Origin: Scalesia atractyloides
Taxonomy: Eukaryota > Streptophyta > Magnoliopsida > Asterales > Asteraceae
Length of the DNA: 64,000 nucleotides
Assembly (NCBI GenBank): GCA_947069175.1
Contig: CAMTDV010000003.1
Coordinates: 83,136,014-83,200,013, forward strand
Reading direction: 5' to 3'
Numbering within the stretch: the first letter of the stretch is position 1; the number at the start of each line of letters is the position of its first letter. A program made the position numbers and the translations under genes. The notes below the pieces were generated by a model. It was not told the DNA's origin and made no database searches. It saw only the letters and a program-made list of their open reading frames with translations. This document shows positions 23,197-34,708 of this stretch, in pieces.

Positions 23197-23264
23197 GCAG
23201 ATGGACGGCTAAGATGACTTCCTATATCTCCTAGCAAATATAAACATCTATTTGATCATCTCCC
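23197..23264 (-). repeat. MULE right terminal inverted repeat
   Basis: The complement starts GGGAGATGATCAAATAGATG and aligns with the left repeat. Confidence 0.85.
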
Positions 23265-23274
23265 TTCATTATTG
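23265..23274. repeat. Target-site duplication of the MULE, right copy
   Basis: TTCATTATTG, identical to 5750-5759. Confidence 0.9.
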
Positions 23275-23429
23275 TTGAGATTTTTAGGGTATTTGTCGTT
23301 TCTAGACTTATCTTTGAAAGAGTCTAATGTTGGAATAACCACATACCCTTGAGATAAAACTTTTATATATATTAACACTCCTTCACAGAACTGGTAGTAG
23401 CAAAATTTAATTTCCATAGCTCAACAAAA
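23275..23429 (+). promoter_or_regulatory. Proximal promoter and 5' leader of UGT copy 1
   Basis: Closely homologous to 63797-63969 upstream of UGT copy 2. A TATA-like TATATATATTA lies at about 23368, some 60 bp before the ATG; copy 2 has a TTTATATTAA at the same place. Confidence 0.65.
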
Positions 23430-23792
23430 ATGGTTACACCACCAACCGACCTTCATTTTTGTTCATGTGGACTACGGATGTGGCTCTGTGGCTTAATATT
23501 TCGCGGCTGATGTTCCATGGGCTGGGATGTTTCTGTCTCTCGTGCCTTCATGTTGTCTTTAGTTCCAACATTATGGGAGAGATTGAATCGGACACGGACC
23601 ATGTTGTCTTGCCAGGTTTGCCTGACCGGGTTGAAGTTACTAAGCCTCAGATCACCGTTCTTCTAAAGCAATCTCAGAAGATGAGAAAGAGTCGTGGGTC
23701 CATTATGCCGAAGCTGAGAAAGCTACATATGGGATTGTGGCTCACAGTTTTGGGGAACTCGAGCCCGAGTATGTTAAGGGATATGCAAAGGT

Positions 23793-23797
23793 GTTAG
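23793..23797. repeat. Target-site duplication of element B, left (GTTAG)
   Basis: Repeated at 37494-37498 directly after the right LTR. Confidence 0.85.
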
Positions 23798-24348
23798 TGT
23801 AACACCTCGTAAAATCATGTCCAATAGTATAGTGACACGTGCCATTACTTTTATAATAAGTCCATTAAGGACTAATAAGGACTAAAAGTGTCAACATGCT
23901 CAAACTAAGTCTCTGAGTGACCTTTTGATGTCAACATGCATAAACCGAGCCTCTGAGTGACCATTAGTGTCAACATACTTAAATTTGGCCTCTGAGTGAC
24001 CATTTGTGTCAACATGCCCATCCTCTGAATGACATCGGAGTCAACATGCTTATACTGAGCCTCTGAGTGATCCTTTACGAAGTCCTAACTCTCATACGTG
24101 CCACTTGTTGGATGAGAGAGGTTAATTCTGTAAATATGTGAAAGTTGGAGAATGGAGGGGTTAAAAGTGTCAACATGTTAATTTATACCTCTGAGTGATC
24201 TTTTAATGAACCAAGAGCTCGAAAATGTCCGGGCATACTCCCGGGTACGCCAAATATTGGTTACGGAAGACTAAATATGCTAAAAAGGTGTTTTTGAAGG
24301 TTTTATAAGTTAAGGAGCTAAAAGTGTCAAATTTTGAAAATGGCCTAA
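23798..24348 (+). repeat. Extra, diverged copy of the LTR start of element B
   Basis: Begins TGTAACACC like the LTR and repeats about the first 600 bp of it, ending at the equivalent of position 24957 (AGTGGCCT). It is clearly more different from the adjoining copy than that copy is from the right LTR. The outer edge, not the inner start at 24349, is the one flanked by the matching GTTAG. Confidence 0.85.
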
Positions 24349-25171
24349 TGTAACACCATGTAAAAATCGTATCCAATAATATAGCGACACGTGTTATATA
24401 TATATATATATATTTATTTTTACTATATTAAAGACTAACATGGATTAAAAGCGTCAATATGCTCAAACTAAATCTATGAGTGATCTTCTGATGTCAACAT
24501 GCATAAACTAAGCCTCTGAGTGACCATTAGTGTCAACATGCTTAAAATATAGCCTCTGAGAGACCATTAGTGTCAACATGCTAAAACTTGGCCCCTGAGT
24601 GACCGTTGTGTCAACATGCCCAGCCTCTGAGTGACATCGGAGTCAACATGCTTATAATGAGCCTCTGAGTGATCTTTTACGAAGTCGTAACTCTCATATG
24701 TTCCATTTGTGGACGAGAGGGACTCAATCCATAATTTTATAAAAGTTGGATATTGGAGGGGTTAGAAAGTGTCAACATGTTAATTTATACCTCTGAGTGA
24801 CCTTTTAACGAACTGAGAGCTTGACAATGCTCGGTCATAATCCCGGGTACGCCAAATATTGGCTACGGAGGGCTAAATATGCTAAAAAGGTGTTTTAGGA
24901 GATTCTAGGAAGTTTTATAAGTTAAGGGGCTAAAAGTGTCAACTTTTGAAAGTGGCCTGGGGGCGCTCGTGGGGCGCGAGAGGCAAGGCCTGTGCCTCTC
25001 GCGGCCAGCCAGAGGACTGCATCTGCAGAATTTTAACTTGGGCTCCACACAAAGTGCCAAAAACCATTTGATTCGAAACCATGGTCTTCCAAACTGCTAT
25101 GCCACGTTTTAGGACACTTGTAAGCTCCCTCTTACACCCCTTAGCACCTGGCATCACCTCCTTCAAGCTAT

Positions 25172-25180
25172 CCAACTATA
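25172..25180 (+). promoter_or_regulatory. Probable TATA box of LTR B
   Basis: AACTATAAATATGTG in the left LTR. The homologous part of the right LTR has been deleted. Confidence 0.55.
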
Positions 25181-25759
25181 AATATGTGCCAAGGTTTACC
25201 ATTTGAACTTGTACCTTTCTCATTCACAACTCTATTTCCCTCCTCTGGAAGTTCCTAACTGAAAGGAGCATCCAACTAATTTCTATTGCATTCTAGGAAC
25301 CTCTTGTAAGTGTTCCTTCCTCTTGCATTTTCGTTATAGGCTTTTATAGCCAAAAGTCAAGCGTTTTACGGAAAACGCCTTGACTTTCGGTTAAGACCAT
25401 TATGGTCCAGCCATTGTTCGTAACGAACATGGCTAAGTGATCATAATAAGGTAGATGTTAGTCCCTATAAAGGGCACCTCCTGAAGATCACGTTTGCTAG
25501 ACCAATTGACGGGTCAAAGTTATAATATTAAAAAGTCAAACATACCATTTTTCGGAAAAATCATAAATTGATCTTATATATGTTATGAAACCTGTTTTGA
25601 CACTTAAACAAGTTGGTAATAATTATTAAGACATGTAAGAACATGTTCGGCTCGTCAATTTCAGTTCTAGGGTCGGTTCGCAACCGAAAGTCGCGAAGCT
25701 TGACTTCTGCTTTGACTTTCGATTCTGACCCGATTTAGATTAGTTAGCTATTAATATAA

Positions 25760-26620
25760 AGTTGCATTATGATTGTAATATAATATAGTATAACCCTCTG
25801 AGGTTATATTACATGATCATAATCAGAATCTAAGTTTATGCACAAGTTCCGTAATTATTCGATTTTGACTAAAATGCCTTTTTTGCATAAAATAAGGTTT
25901 AAAAGATAATGAACTTGAAAATAAGTTTCCTACTGATGTAATATTATAAGTAGGATTATCTGGGATGTTAAATCAGATTATAAACTGAGTTTATGAACAA
26001 GTCCTTGTAATATGTCGGTAAATGACGATAAAGCCCTTATGGCTTATAAAATGGTTTTTATCATATCTTTTCAAGGTAAATCTTTTACCTACTGATATGT
26101 TATATTAAATAACATATCTAAGACCTTTTAATTCGACCTTAGCATCAGTTTTTGTTAAACATCGCATAAATCGTCATTTTACGACATAAGCGTCATTTCG
26201 GCGCATAATATGGTTTTAAATCATAACTATCAACCAAGACTTGTTACCTACTGATTTTAAAACTTAATTTAAATATTTTTACAGTAAGTATATGATATGA
26301 ACTCAGAATCCCAAATAATTTATAAAACTATGTGTAAAATGACCAAAAAGCCCTTTTGGTGCATAGTTTAGTCATAAAATATAAATTACACATATAATTA
26401 ATATCCTACTGATATTATATCATAAATAAATTATTTTTCCAGAATATTTATAATTATAATATTTAATTATATTCAAGTTCCTTTTATACGGTATGAAATT
26501 ACTGAAATGGCCTTATGAGACATAGTTTCAATTTAAAACCTTAACGAGCATATAGGTTGATATCCTACTGATATTACAACTTAATTAAAGTATAATGACA
26601 TATAGAACTTGTCCATGACT
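25760..26620 (+). repeat. Diverged repeats of about 158 bp in LTR B
   Basis: CCTACTGAT occurs at about 25929, 26088, 26247, 26404 and 26564, spacing 157-160 bp, each followed by an AT-rich stretch and a GCCCTTATGGC-like block. An earlier weak unit starts near 25770. The same series is in the right LTR (about 35595-36245). Confidence 0.75.
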
Positions 26621-27818
26621 CATCCGGTTTCCCGATATCGCTAATATGCGTACGGTTATATATATGTAACTAGTTTACGAAAATTAACCGAAACGGGTCT
26701 AACCTTGTCATTTAAGTTTCAAAATCCAGAATGTTTATAGTTTACCCACATTATGTAAGTCAAGGTACCTGTTGGGTTTAAACTACACCCGATCATCGCT
26801 TGATCTAGCGTACTGTTTTTGATCCATTACGCTAGTCGGTCTAAGTCTATGACTTGCATAAGACCATTAGCATTTTAAATTGGTTAGCTTATGCCATAAT
26901 CCAGACTAGAGCCTTCCGGTAAATGCTATCCGCACTTAGTTCATTTTGAATACGGCTGGGATATAATCTTGCATTTTAAGCAAGGCTAATTCAGGTAAAT
27001 ACTCTTGACTTATTTTCCTTACACGGGCTTGGGATACGGTAAATTATTACCGCTTGGTCGGAAATGAGGTCAATCGAATGCCTGATTGTGGCTACTAAAT
27101 CCGCATATTCCGTTTTAATCAGTTTTGTTTGATAACTTAAACATCAAGGGTTAACTACCATGTCCTGGATATCATCAGCTCATTACATTAGATAATGGCC
27201 ACGACCTTAGCGCAGGGTGTAGGCATACACCTGACAGATGCTCAAATGAAAATTACCTAAGACGTTGGGGATAACTCCTCCGTGAGTTCTAAGTGGTGTG
27301 TACTTAATCATGTCTCGGTCTCTGTACTGGGCCCTGTATGTATGGACAAACATGTGAATATGTTAACAAGGTTACAAAGTAACTTTCCCAAGTTATAAAA
27401 GATTTGTGTCCTTTGCACTTAAATCTAATTTCTAAAATGTTTCCAAAATGAGCCAGTCGGGTGTATTTACCAGCGAAAGCTGACGTATTTTCAAAAGACT
27501 AAGCTTGCAGGTACAATACGAAATAGGCCGGAAGCTGCTCGGTAGTGAAATAAGAGGATCTTGCAAATCCTTAGACCTGCCCTAAAGTCTGTTTTATATT
27601 CTTTTTTGTACATTTTATGATCCGCCTATGGATCTTCTATTACGAGCCTGTATATTATTTTGTATTTTTCGAACATTTGGTTTGTAATAGTAATTTTACT
27701 CCAAGACTTCCGATGTGCCGTGTTTAATTGACAATGATGTTATCAACTGACGTCACGATACTCCCCACCCGGGCCCACCGGTGTATGGATTTGGATTGGA
27801 AATCCGGGGTGTGACAGG

Positions 27819-27834
27819 TTGGTATCAGTGTCAA
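27819..27834 (+). other. Primer-binding site of element B, altered
   Basis: TTGGTATCAGTGTCAAC: matches the initiator-Met-tRNA site for the first ten bases, then differs from the usual TTGGTATCAGAGCC seen in A, C and D. Confidence 0.75.
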
Positions 27835-27972
27835 CGTTTGAGAGAACTAAACACTATCCTTCTTGTGTTTAATCTCAAACTTACACGAGCACATTTCTTA
27901 GACTTCCGAGTCTAGGCATTGACCTAGGATTACTCATTTCATTATTAAGTTATTAGTATTGTTTTTGAATTA

Positions 27973-29043
27973 ATGTTTAACATGAAAATGCCGCCACGTG
28001 TACGAGGAAGAGACAAAGGACCAATGAGGGGAGGACCTTCAAGACATATCCCTCCATATCCACATCACCCAAACCCCTATGAAGATTCGGGGATTCATGG
28101 CCACTACCACAACATTCACCTTCCCATACCCAAAATTCTTATCACTCTTACCATTCACATCATTCACACCACTCTCACCATTCCCATCATTCTTATCAGG
28201 ATGAATTTAACCCCAACCAATACTTTAACACACCCCCAGCTGATCAAAATCAGTTGGTCAGCCAAACCCAATGGACGAGGACTCCGATCTGGAGATGCCG
28301 CCGTCAGGTTCAAATACGCACCCCATTGAGATATCGAGCGATTCAAACTCCTATGCCGGATAGCCATATCAAGGTCCTAATGAATGGGACCAATATTGGA
28401 ACCAATTTACCTTTGCCAACACTCCTTCCCATCGCTCTCAACGACCTCCTATACAAGAAGATGTTCAGATGGAACCAGTGGAACATCATCAGCCGCCACC
28501 TGAGCCGCCGAGGAGGAAACGAGGAACACGTATGTCAGTATGTGCAGGTCAACGGTCGGGTTCGCTACCACCATTTCCTAAACCCTACCCCACCATTCAA
28601 GAGGACCCACAAATGGGTGGACCCTCTAACACCTCACCTGTGGTGGAACCAACACCAACACCTACAGTTCAACCATCACCATCGGGTTATAGTAACCCAG
28701 TCCCCACATATCCAGACACGTCTGGATATGATCCTTTAACCCTTCTACACCAGTAGACTATCAAGCATGGTCGCATGACCCTTACATGCAAGCGGTCATG
28801 CATAACGCACTTTACCCATCTCCTTTCCCACCTTCTTATCCACCTACTGGATATCCAAGTTATGGATACTAGTATCCTGTTATGCCACAACCACAACCAC
28901 AACCTCCACCACCACTTGAGGCCATTAATGAATCCTTAGAACGAATGAAAGAAATGCAACAACAAGCGGAGAAAACAGAGAAGAAGACAAACAAGTTCTT
29001 CAAGAAACTCTCCAAACTGGTTAAGGGAAAGAAGGACGAGTGA
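27973..29043 (+). pseudogene. Extra proline-rich ORF of element B, upstream of gag
   Basis: Frames 27973-28329, 28469-28756 and the stretch to TGA 29041 look like one broken gene. The start is basic (MPPRVRGRDKGPM), the middle is rich in proline, histidine and tyrosine, and a basic EPPRRKRGTR segment follows. The end is a charged, probably coiled-coil tail (EAINESLERMKEMQQQAEK) closing with a lysine-rich run. It does not resemble gag. Element D has an unrelated-looking extra ORF at the same place. Function is unknown. Confidence 0.5.
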
Positions 29044-29516
29044 AGTCTCTTCTAATATATGTTAGTCCCTGCGAGGACATTGTTATTTCTTTAGTCCCTA
29101 TGTGGACATTTTATTTCTATAGTCCTTGCATGGACAATTTATTTCATTTTATTTCTAGTATTGTAACTTCTATTGAAATTTAATGAAGAATTTTGGAATT
29201 ATATATATGTATTCATCCTTTTCATAGCAAGCGTCTTGATTTTATTCGAAATTGTTGCTCTGCTAATTAATTCCAAAAAGATCTTAATGGTTTTGATTAG
29301 CCAAGTGGCACAGACCACATATTTGGCCAAATTATAAATGATAGTTAAGGATGAAAGGGCCTTCTATCATGACAGATAAGGAAATTTATCCTTCTATTCA
29401 GAGGTGGTGGACTATGTTCAAGCCTTCAAGTCGTGGTCAGTACGACCACGCAATGGGCGAAAGCCTGACGGAGCAATGCCGCGTGGAGGTAGAAGGCCCA
29501 CAGTAAGATGATAATT

Positions 29517-29780
29517 AAACATCCAATGTATTGCCTTTGGGGCTATGATTAAACATCCATTAGTGATGTATTGCCTTTGGGGCTATGATTAAACATCCAT
29601 TAGTGATGTATTGCCTTTGCGGCTATGATTAAACATCCATTAGTGATGTATTTCCCTTGGGGCTATGAATAAACATCCATTAGTGATGTATTGCCCTTGG
29701 GGATATGATTAAACATCTAATAGTGATGTATTTCTTTTGGGGCTATGATTAAACATCCATTAGTAATGTAATGCCTTTGA
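29517..29780 (+). repeat. 40-bp minisatellite, about six units
   Basis: Units of AAACATCCATTAGTGATGTA followed by TTGCCTTTGGGGCTATGATT, the first shortened. Located in the non-coding space between the extra ORF and gag of element B. Confidence 0.92.
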
Positions 29781-30176
29781 GCAATGTTATATTGTCAATT
29801 ATGACAATATCAGTTGTGGTGAATGTATCCCTTGTCCAAATTCTGTGTCCGTTAAGTGACATGCCTATGTGCCATAAATTTTATGTTCTTCGTGACAAGC
29901 TTATGAGCTAAATATAATTGTCAATTATGACGATGACAGTGGTGACAATGCGATCCACTGTACAATAAAATATATGGACTATGTCCAGATTGTAATTTGC
30001 CTTTAATGGTCCTATTAAGACCTAGGCCAAATATAGATATGTTAAGCCTAAGAGTTGTGATGTTATTAACACTAGAATAGGCAATGGATTGTTATATCCA
30101 ATGTTTGAAGCCAATATGGTTATTAATACCATGGCTAAGGGAAGTTTTATTGGTGTATAGAACCAAAGCTCAAAGA

Positions 30177-31330
30177 ATGGCTAAATCGGATGAGGCACAA
30201 AGTAGCCACCGGGATATTGACTCTAACAATGTTGAAAACAGAGCCATTAATAATGACAATTTCCAAGCTCGCATTGATGCAACTGTTGGAAAGGTCATGG
30301 AAAAGGCCATAGAAAAACTTAGGGAGTCGAGCGCTACTCGCTCCCGACCATTATCAATCGCACCATCCTCAGCTCACAAAGAGAGCTCCGTCCACTCTTC
30401 AAATGCGAAGAGTGAACCAAAGAAAATAGAATTTGCTGATAGGACCCGTTCTTCTAAAGACGAATGTACCCACAAATATTTTTTCTCCTTCAAGCCCCGG
30501 GATTTCAATGGGGAAAAAGGAGCTGTGGAAGCCTTGAAATGGCTGGATGAGATGGAAACGATTGTGGATATCAGCGGCTGTGCTGAAAAGGATGTGGTAA
30601 AATATGTATCACAGTCCTTTAAGGGCGATGCCCTAATCTGGTGGAAAACTATGATCCAATCTATAGGAAAAATCCATCTGTACAACTTAGGATGGCCTAA
30701 GTTTGTCGATTTAGTCAAGGAAACTTACTGCCCACCTCACGAGGTGGAAAAGATAGAGTCAAACTTTCTGACTCTCACAATGAAAAAACTAGATTGTCGG
30801 AAATATGTTTCCGATTTCAACTACCTATCTAGGTTAGTTTCCTATCTGATCATCCCATTGCGCGTTTTATCAATGGGTTAGCTCCTGAAATCAAGGGTAT
30901 GGTAAAGGCTGCTCAGCCTAGTACCTATAGGTCCGCTATTGACCTATCCCTATCCCTTGATCTAGTGAGGCAAAAGTCAGTTAAGTCTGAAACTGACGGG
31001 AAAAAGGAAGAGAGAAGATAACAACTCAAAAAGGTTTAATAAGAAAAATAAAGGGAGATTCGGGTTCAAAAGGAACCAAGACAAGTCGGCTGTAACGCCA
31101 ACATGCAAGACTTGCAACCGCAAGCACTGGGGACAGTGTAATTATGATCCACAAGCTAAATCCTGTGGTATTTGTAAGAGAAAAGGGCATAAGACCCTAG
31201 AATGCAGGGATCTTAAGGATGCTGTCTGCTATGTCTGCAATGAAAAGGGCATATTAAGACTAACTGCCCTAAGAATCTTAAGAGTAATAATGCGAAGCCT
31301 GGAGAGGCCTAGAAGGGGAATACTTGTGCC
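30177..31330 (+). pseudogene. gag of element B, frameshifted
   Basis: ATG 30177 (MAKSDEAQSS). The capsid-like region has FKPRDFNGEKGAVEALKWLD, GDALIWWKTM and FVDLVKETYCPPHEVEKIE, then a frame change near 30840, continuing as RFINGLAPEIKGMVKA in another frame to about 31019. Knuckles follow (CKTCNRKHWGQC, CGICKRKGHKTLEC, CYVCNEKG) at about 31105-31250, with further frame changes. Gag packages element RNA. This copy is non-functional. Confidence 0.8.
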
Positions 31331-31336
31331 TTTCAG

Positions 31337-34300
31337 ATGAATGCAAGAGAGGCTGTTAATGACAACAATGTCATAACAAGTACATTCCTCATTAACGATA
31401 TTTATGCTAGAGTTCTTTTCGATTCGGGTGCAGATAAATCCTTTGTTGATCATAAGCTTAGTAAACTATTAAACTTGCCCATAAGAACTCTAGATATAAC
31501 ATATGAGGTAGAATTCGCTGATGGAACATTAGAGATAGCATCTTCCGTTCTTGATGGATGCTCTATATCCATTGAGAATCATTCTATCGCCATCACTCTT
31601 TTGCCAATGAAATTGGCAGGGTTCGATGTAGTTTTAGGCATGGATTGGTTATCCCATAACTAAGCCCACATTGCCTGCGATAAGAAACTCATCGAAATTA
31701 AAACCCCATCTGGTGAAATGATCACCATCACTGGAGATTCACACTATGGGTTGCCAGACAAAGTGTCGTTATTTAAGGCATCCAAGAGTTTAAGGAAAGG
31801 TTGTGTCATTTACATGGCACAAGTCACTATCAACGAACCTAAGCCAAATATTCAAGATCTCCTAGTTATTTCAGAATATTCCGATGTTTTTCCTGAAGAA
31901 CTACTAAGTCTACCTTCGGATAGGCAAGTAGAGTTTAGGATTGACATCCTACCTGGATCAGCACGCATAGCTATAGCTCCATACCGATTAGCACCAACGG
32001 AAATGAAGGAGTTGAGGACTCAGTTAGATGAACTCTTAGAGAAAGGCTTTATTCAACCAAGTTCCTCGCCCTGGGGAGCTCCAATCTTTTCGTTAAGAAA
32101 AAGGACGGTTCAATGCGGATGTGCATTGACTACCGAGAGCTAAACAATATAACAATCAAGAATCGTTATCCTTTGCCCAGGATCGATGATTTATTTGACC
32201 AACTTCAAGGGGCTAGTTACTTCTCCAAGATTGATCTAAGATCTGGATATCATCAGCTGAAGGCTAGAAGTGAGGATATTCCTAAGACTGCCTTAAGGAC
32301 CCGATATGGTCACCATGAATTTTTGGTAATGCCTTTTGGGCTCACAAATGCACCTGCAGCGTTCATGGATCTCATGAATAGAGTCTACAAACCATATTTG
32401 GATAAGTTTGTCATTGTCTTCATAGACGACATACTTATTCACTCTCGTAATCAAGTTGATCACAAGAAACATCTTCGGTGCATCCTAGAACTGCTAAGGC
32501 AAGAGAAGTTTTATGCAAAGTTCTCTAAGTGTGAGTTTTGGTTTAGTACAATTTCTTGGACATGTCGTAAGTGAGCGTGGTATCCAGGTGGATCCCGCCA
32601 AACTAGACGCCATAATGAATTGGGAAGTGCCACCCCATCATAAATATGTAGCTTCTTAGGACTGGCTGGTTACTACAGAAGGTTCATCGAGAATTTTTCA
32701 AGGATAGCCACTCCTTTGACTACCTTGACCCGTAAAACTGTTAAGTTTATTTGGGGTCCAAAACAACAAGAATCTTTTGAGATTCTGAAACACAAGTTGA
32801 GCAATGCTCCTGTGTTATCCCTACTTGAGGGTGTTGAAGACTTTGTTGTTTACTGTGATGCATCACACACTGGCATGGGTTGTGTGCTAATGCAAAAAGG
32901 CAAAGTAATTGCCTATGCATCACGACAATTAAAGGTGCATGAAAGGAATTACACCACCCATGACTTAGAATTGGGTGCCGTTGTATTTGCACTTGAGTTA
33001 TGGAGACATTACTTGTATGGCACAAAGTGTATCATATACACTGACCATAAAAGTCTCCAGCATCTGTTCAATCAGAAGGAATTGAACATGTGACAGCGCC
33101 GTTGGATGGAAACACTTAACGATTATGATTGTGAAATTCGCTATCATCCCGACAAGGCAAATGTCATTGCTGACGCCTTAAGTCGCAAGGAAAGAATTAA
33201 GCCCATTAGGATTAATGCAAAGAGCATTGAGCTCAGAAATAGCTTGAATGAGAAGCTATTAGATGCGCAAAAACAAGCCATGTTGGAGGCTAACATTCCT
33301 AATGAAGGATTAGGCGGAATTATTGATCAATTAACGCCTGGAAAGGATGGAATCCTTAAATTTAATAGAAGAATCTGGGTTCCAATCTTTGGAGGACTTA
33401 GAGATCTTAGCCTCCAGGAAACACACAATACTAGATACTCAGTTCACCCTGAAGGTGACAAAATGTGTCAGAATCTGAAAAAGAATTATTGGTGGATGAG
33501 TTTGAAGAAATCCATAGCCACTTATGTAGCTAAGTGTCTGACGTGTTCGCAAGTTAAGGCTGAACATCAGAAGCCGTCAGGACTTCTACAACAATTGGAA
33601 ATTCCCACATGGAAATGGGAGATGGTAACTATGGACTTGATTACCAAGTTACCTAAGACCAAAAGTGGAAATGACACTATTTGGGTCATTGTGGATAGGC
33701 TGACTAAGTCAACACATTTCTTGCCAATCAAGGAAACGTTTAATTCAGACAAATTGGCTAAGTTATATGTGGAAAAGCTTGTGTCCCTACATGGTGTGTC
33801 GGTATCCATTGTATCTGACAGAGATACTAGATATACCTCTTATTTTTGGAAAAGTTTCCAACCATCTTTAGGCACACGATTAAACTTTAGTACGGCTTAC
33901 CATTCGCAGACTGGTGGTCAAAGTGAGCGTACTATTCAAACTTTGGAAGACATGCTCTGGGCATATGTAATTGATTTAGGTGGAAGTTGGGATGACCACT
34001 TACCCCTGATAGAATTCTCCTATAATAATAGTTATCATACGAGCATCAAGGCTGCTCCTTTTGAGGCCTTGTATGGGAGAAAATGTAGAACGCCCGTGTA
34101 TTGGGCAGTGGTTGGGGAAGCCCAACTATCAGGAACAAAGATTGTTCTGGAGACCACGGAAAAGATTGTGCAAATCCGTGATCGTCTCAAAGCTGCCAGG
34201 GATAGGCAGAAGAGCTATGCTGACAAGAGGCGTAAACCTCTTAAGTTCCAAGTAGGGGACAAAGCCATGTTACAAGTGTTACCCTGGAAAGGTGTGATGC

Positions 34301-34671
34301 GCTTTGGGAAGAAGGGCAAGTTAAGCCCAAGATATATCAGACCATTCGAGATAGTCGAATGTGTCGGCACTGTAGCTTATAAGCTCAGATTTCCAGAGGA
34401 GCTTAGTGGAATTCATGATGTGTTCCACATCAGTAATCTTAAGAAATGTCTAGCTGATGAATCGCTAACAATGTCACATAAAAATGTGCAAATAGATGAA
34501 AACCTGAGGTTCGTTGAGAAACCAATTTCGATCGAGGATCGGCAGGTTAAGAAGCTCCGTAGGAAATTAATACCTATAGTAAAGGTTAAATGGGATGCCT
34601 TTCGAGGTCCCGAGTATATATGGGAGGTTGAGTCCACTATGCGACAAAAGTACCCCCATCTTTTTGAATAA
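31337..34671 (+). pseudogene. pol polyprotein of element B, several breaks
   Basis: Protease with LFDSGADKSFVDH (about 31420) and VVLGMDWLSHN, then an in-frame TAA at 31661-31663. Reverse transcriptase starts with RQVEFRIDILPGSA and continues after a shift near 32110 as MCIDYRELNNITIKNRYPLP, with the catalytic FIDDILI at about 32420. Frames break near 32545 and 32640. RNase H has VVYCDASHTGMGCVLMQKGK and YTDHKSLQH, then TGA at 33091-33093. Integrase (33106-34671) has zinc-finger residues ending CLTCSQVK, a catalytic core with DTIWVIVDRLTKSTHF, and a chromodomain-like tail. The domain order PR-RT-RH-IN is that of Ty3/gypsy. No translation product can be complete. Confidence 0.9.
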
Positions 34672-34693
34672 AATCTCGAGGTCGAGATTTCTT

Positions 34694-34708
34694 TTAAGGG
34701 GGTGAGGA
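34694..34708 (+). other. Polypurine tract of element B
   Basis: TTAAGGGGGTGAGGA directly before the right LTR. Confidence 0.8.

Larger units (their letters stand above)
5760..23264. mobile_element. Large MULE with FAR1-type transposase and Ulp1-like protease
   Basis: A 17.5-kb Mutator-like element (about 9.4 kb without nested element A). It is bounded by a 10-bp target duplication and imperfect terminal inverted repeats of about 67 bp. It carries a plus-strand Ulp1-like (C48) cysteine protease gene and a minus-strand FAR1-related transposase gene, arranged convergently. It also has a small possible gene near 19182. MULEs that carry Ulp1-like proteases are a known plant class. Both main genes contain stops or frameshifts, so this copy is probably unable to move by itself. 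The short motif TAAAACGCAAT recurs throughout its non-coding parts. The insertion split the upstream region of a UGT gene. Confidence 0.9.
24349..27816 (+). repeat. 5' LTR of element B
   Basis: 3468 bp, TGTAACACCATG...GGTGTGACA. It contains short tandem repeats of about 40 bp built on GCCTCTGAGTGACCATTAGT (24440-24690), a TATA box (CTATAAATATG, about 25172), and a five- to six-fold diverged repeat of about 158 bp marked by CCTACTGAT (25760-26620). Confidence 0.9.

Noticed and set aside
24349..24349. Inner TGTAACACC as the integrated left end of B
   Set aside because: The five bases before it (CCTAA) do not match those after the right LTR (GTTAG), while the bases before 23798 do.
28164..28902. 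Minus-strand frames over the extra ORF of B
   Set aside because: Shadows of the plus-strand proline/histidine-rich sequence.
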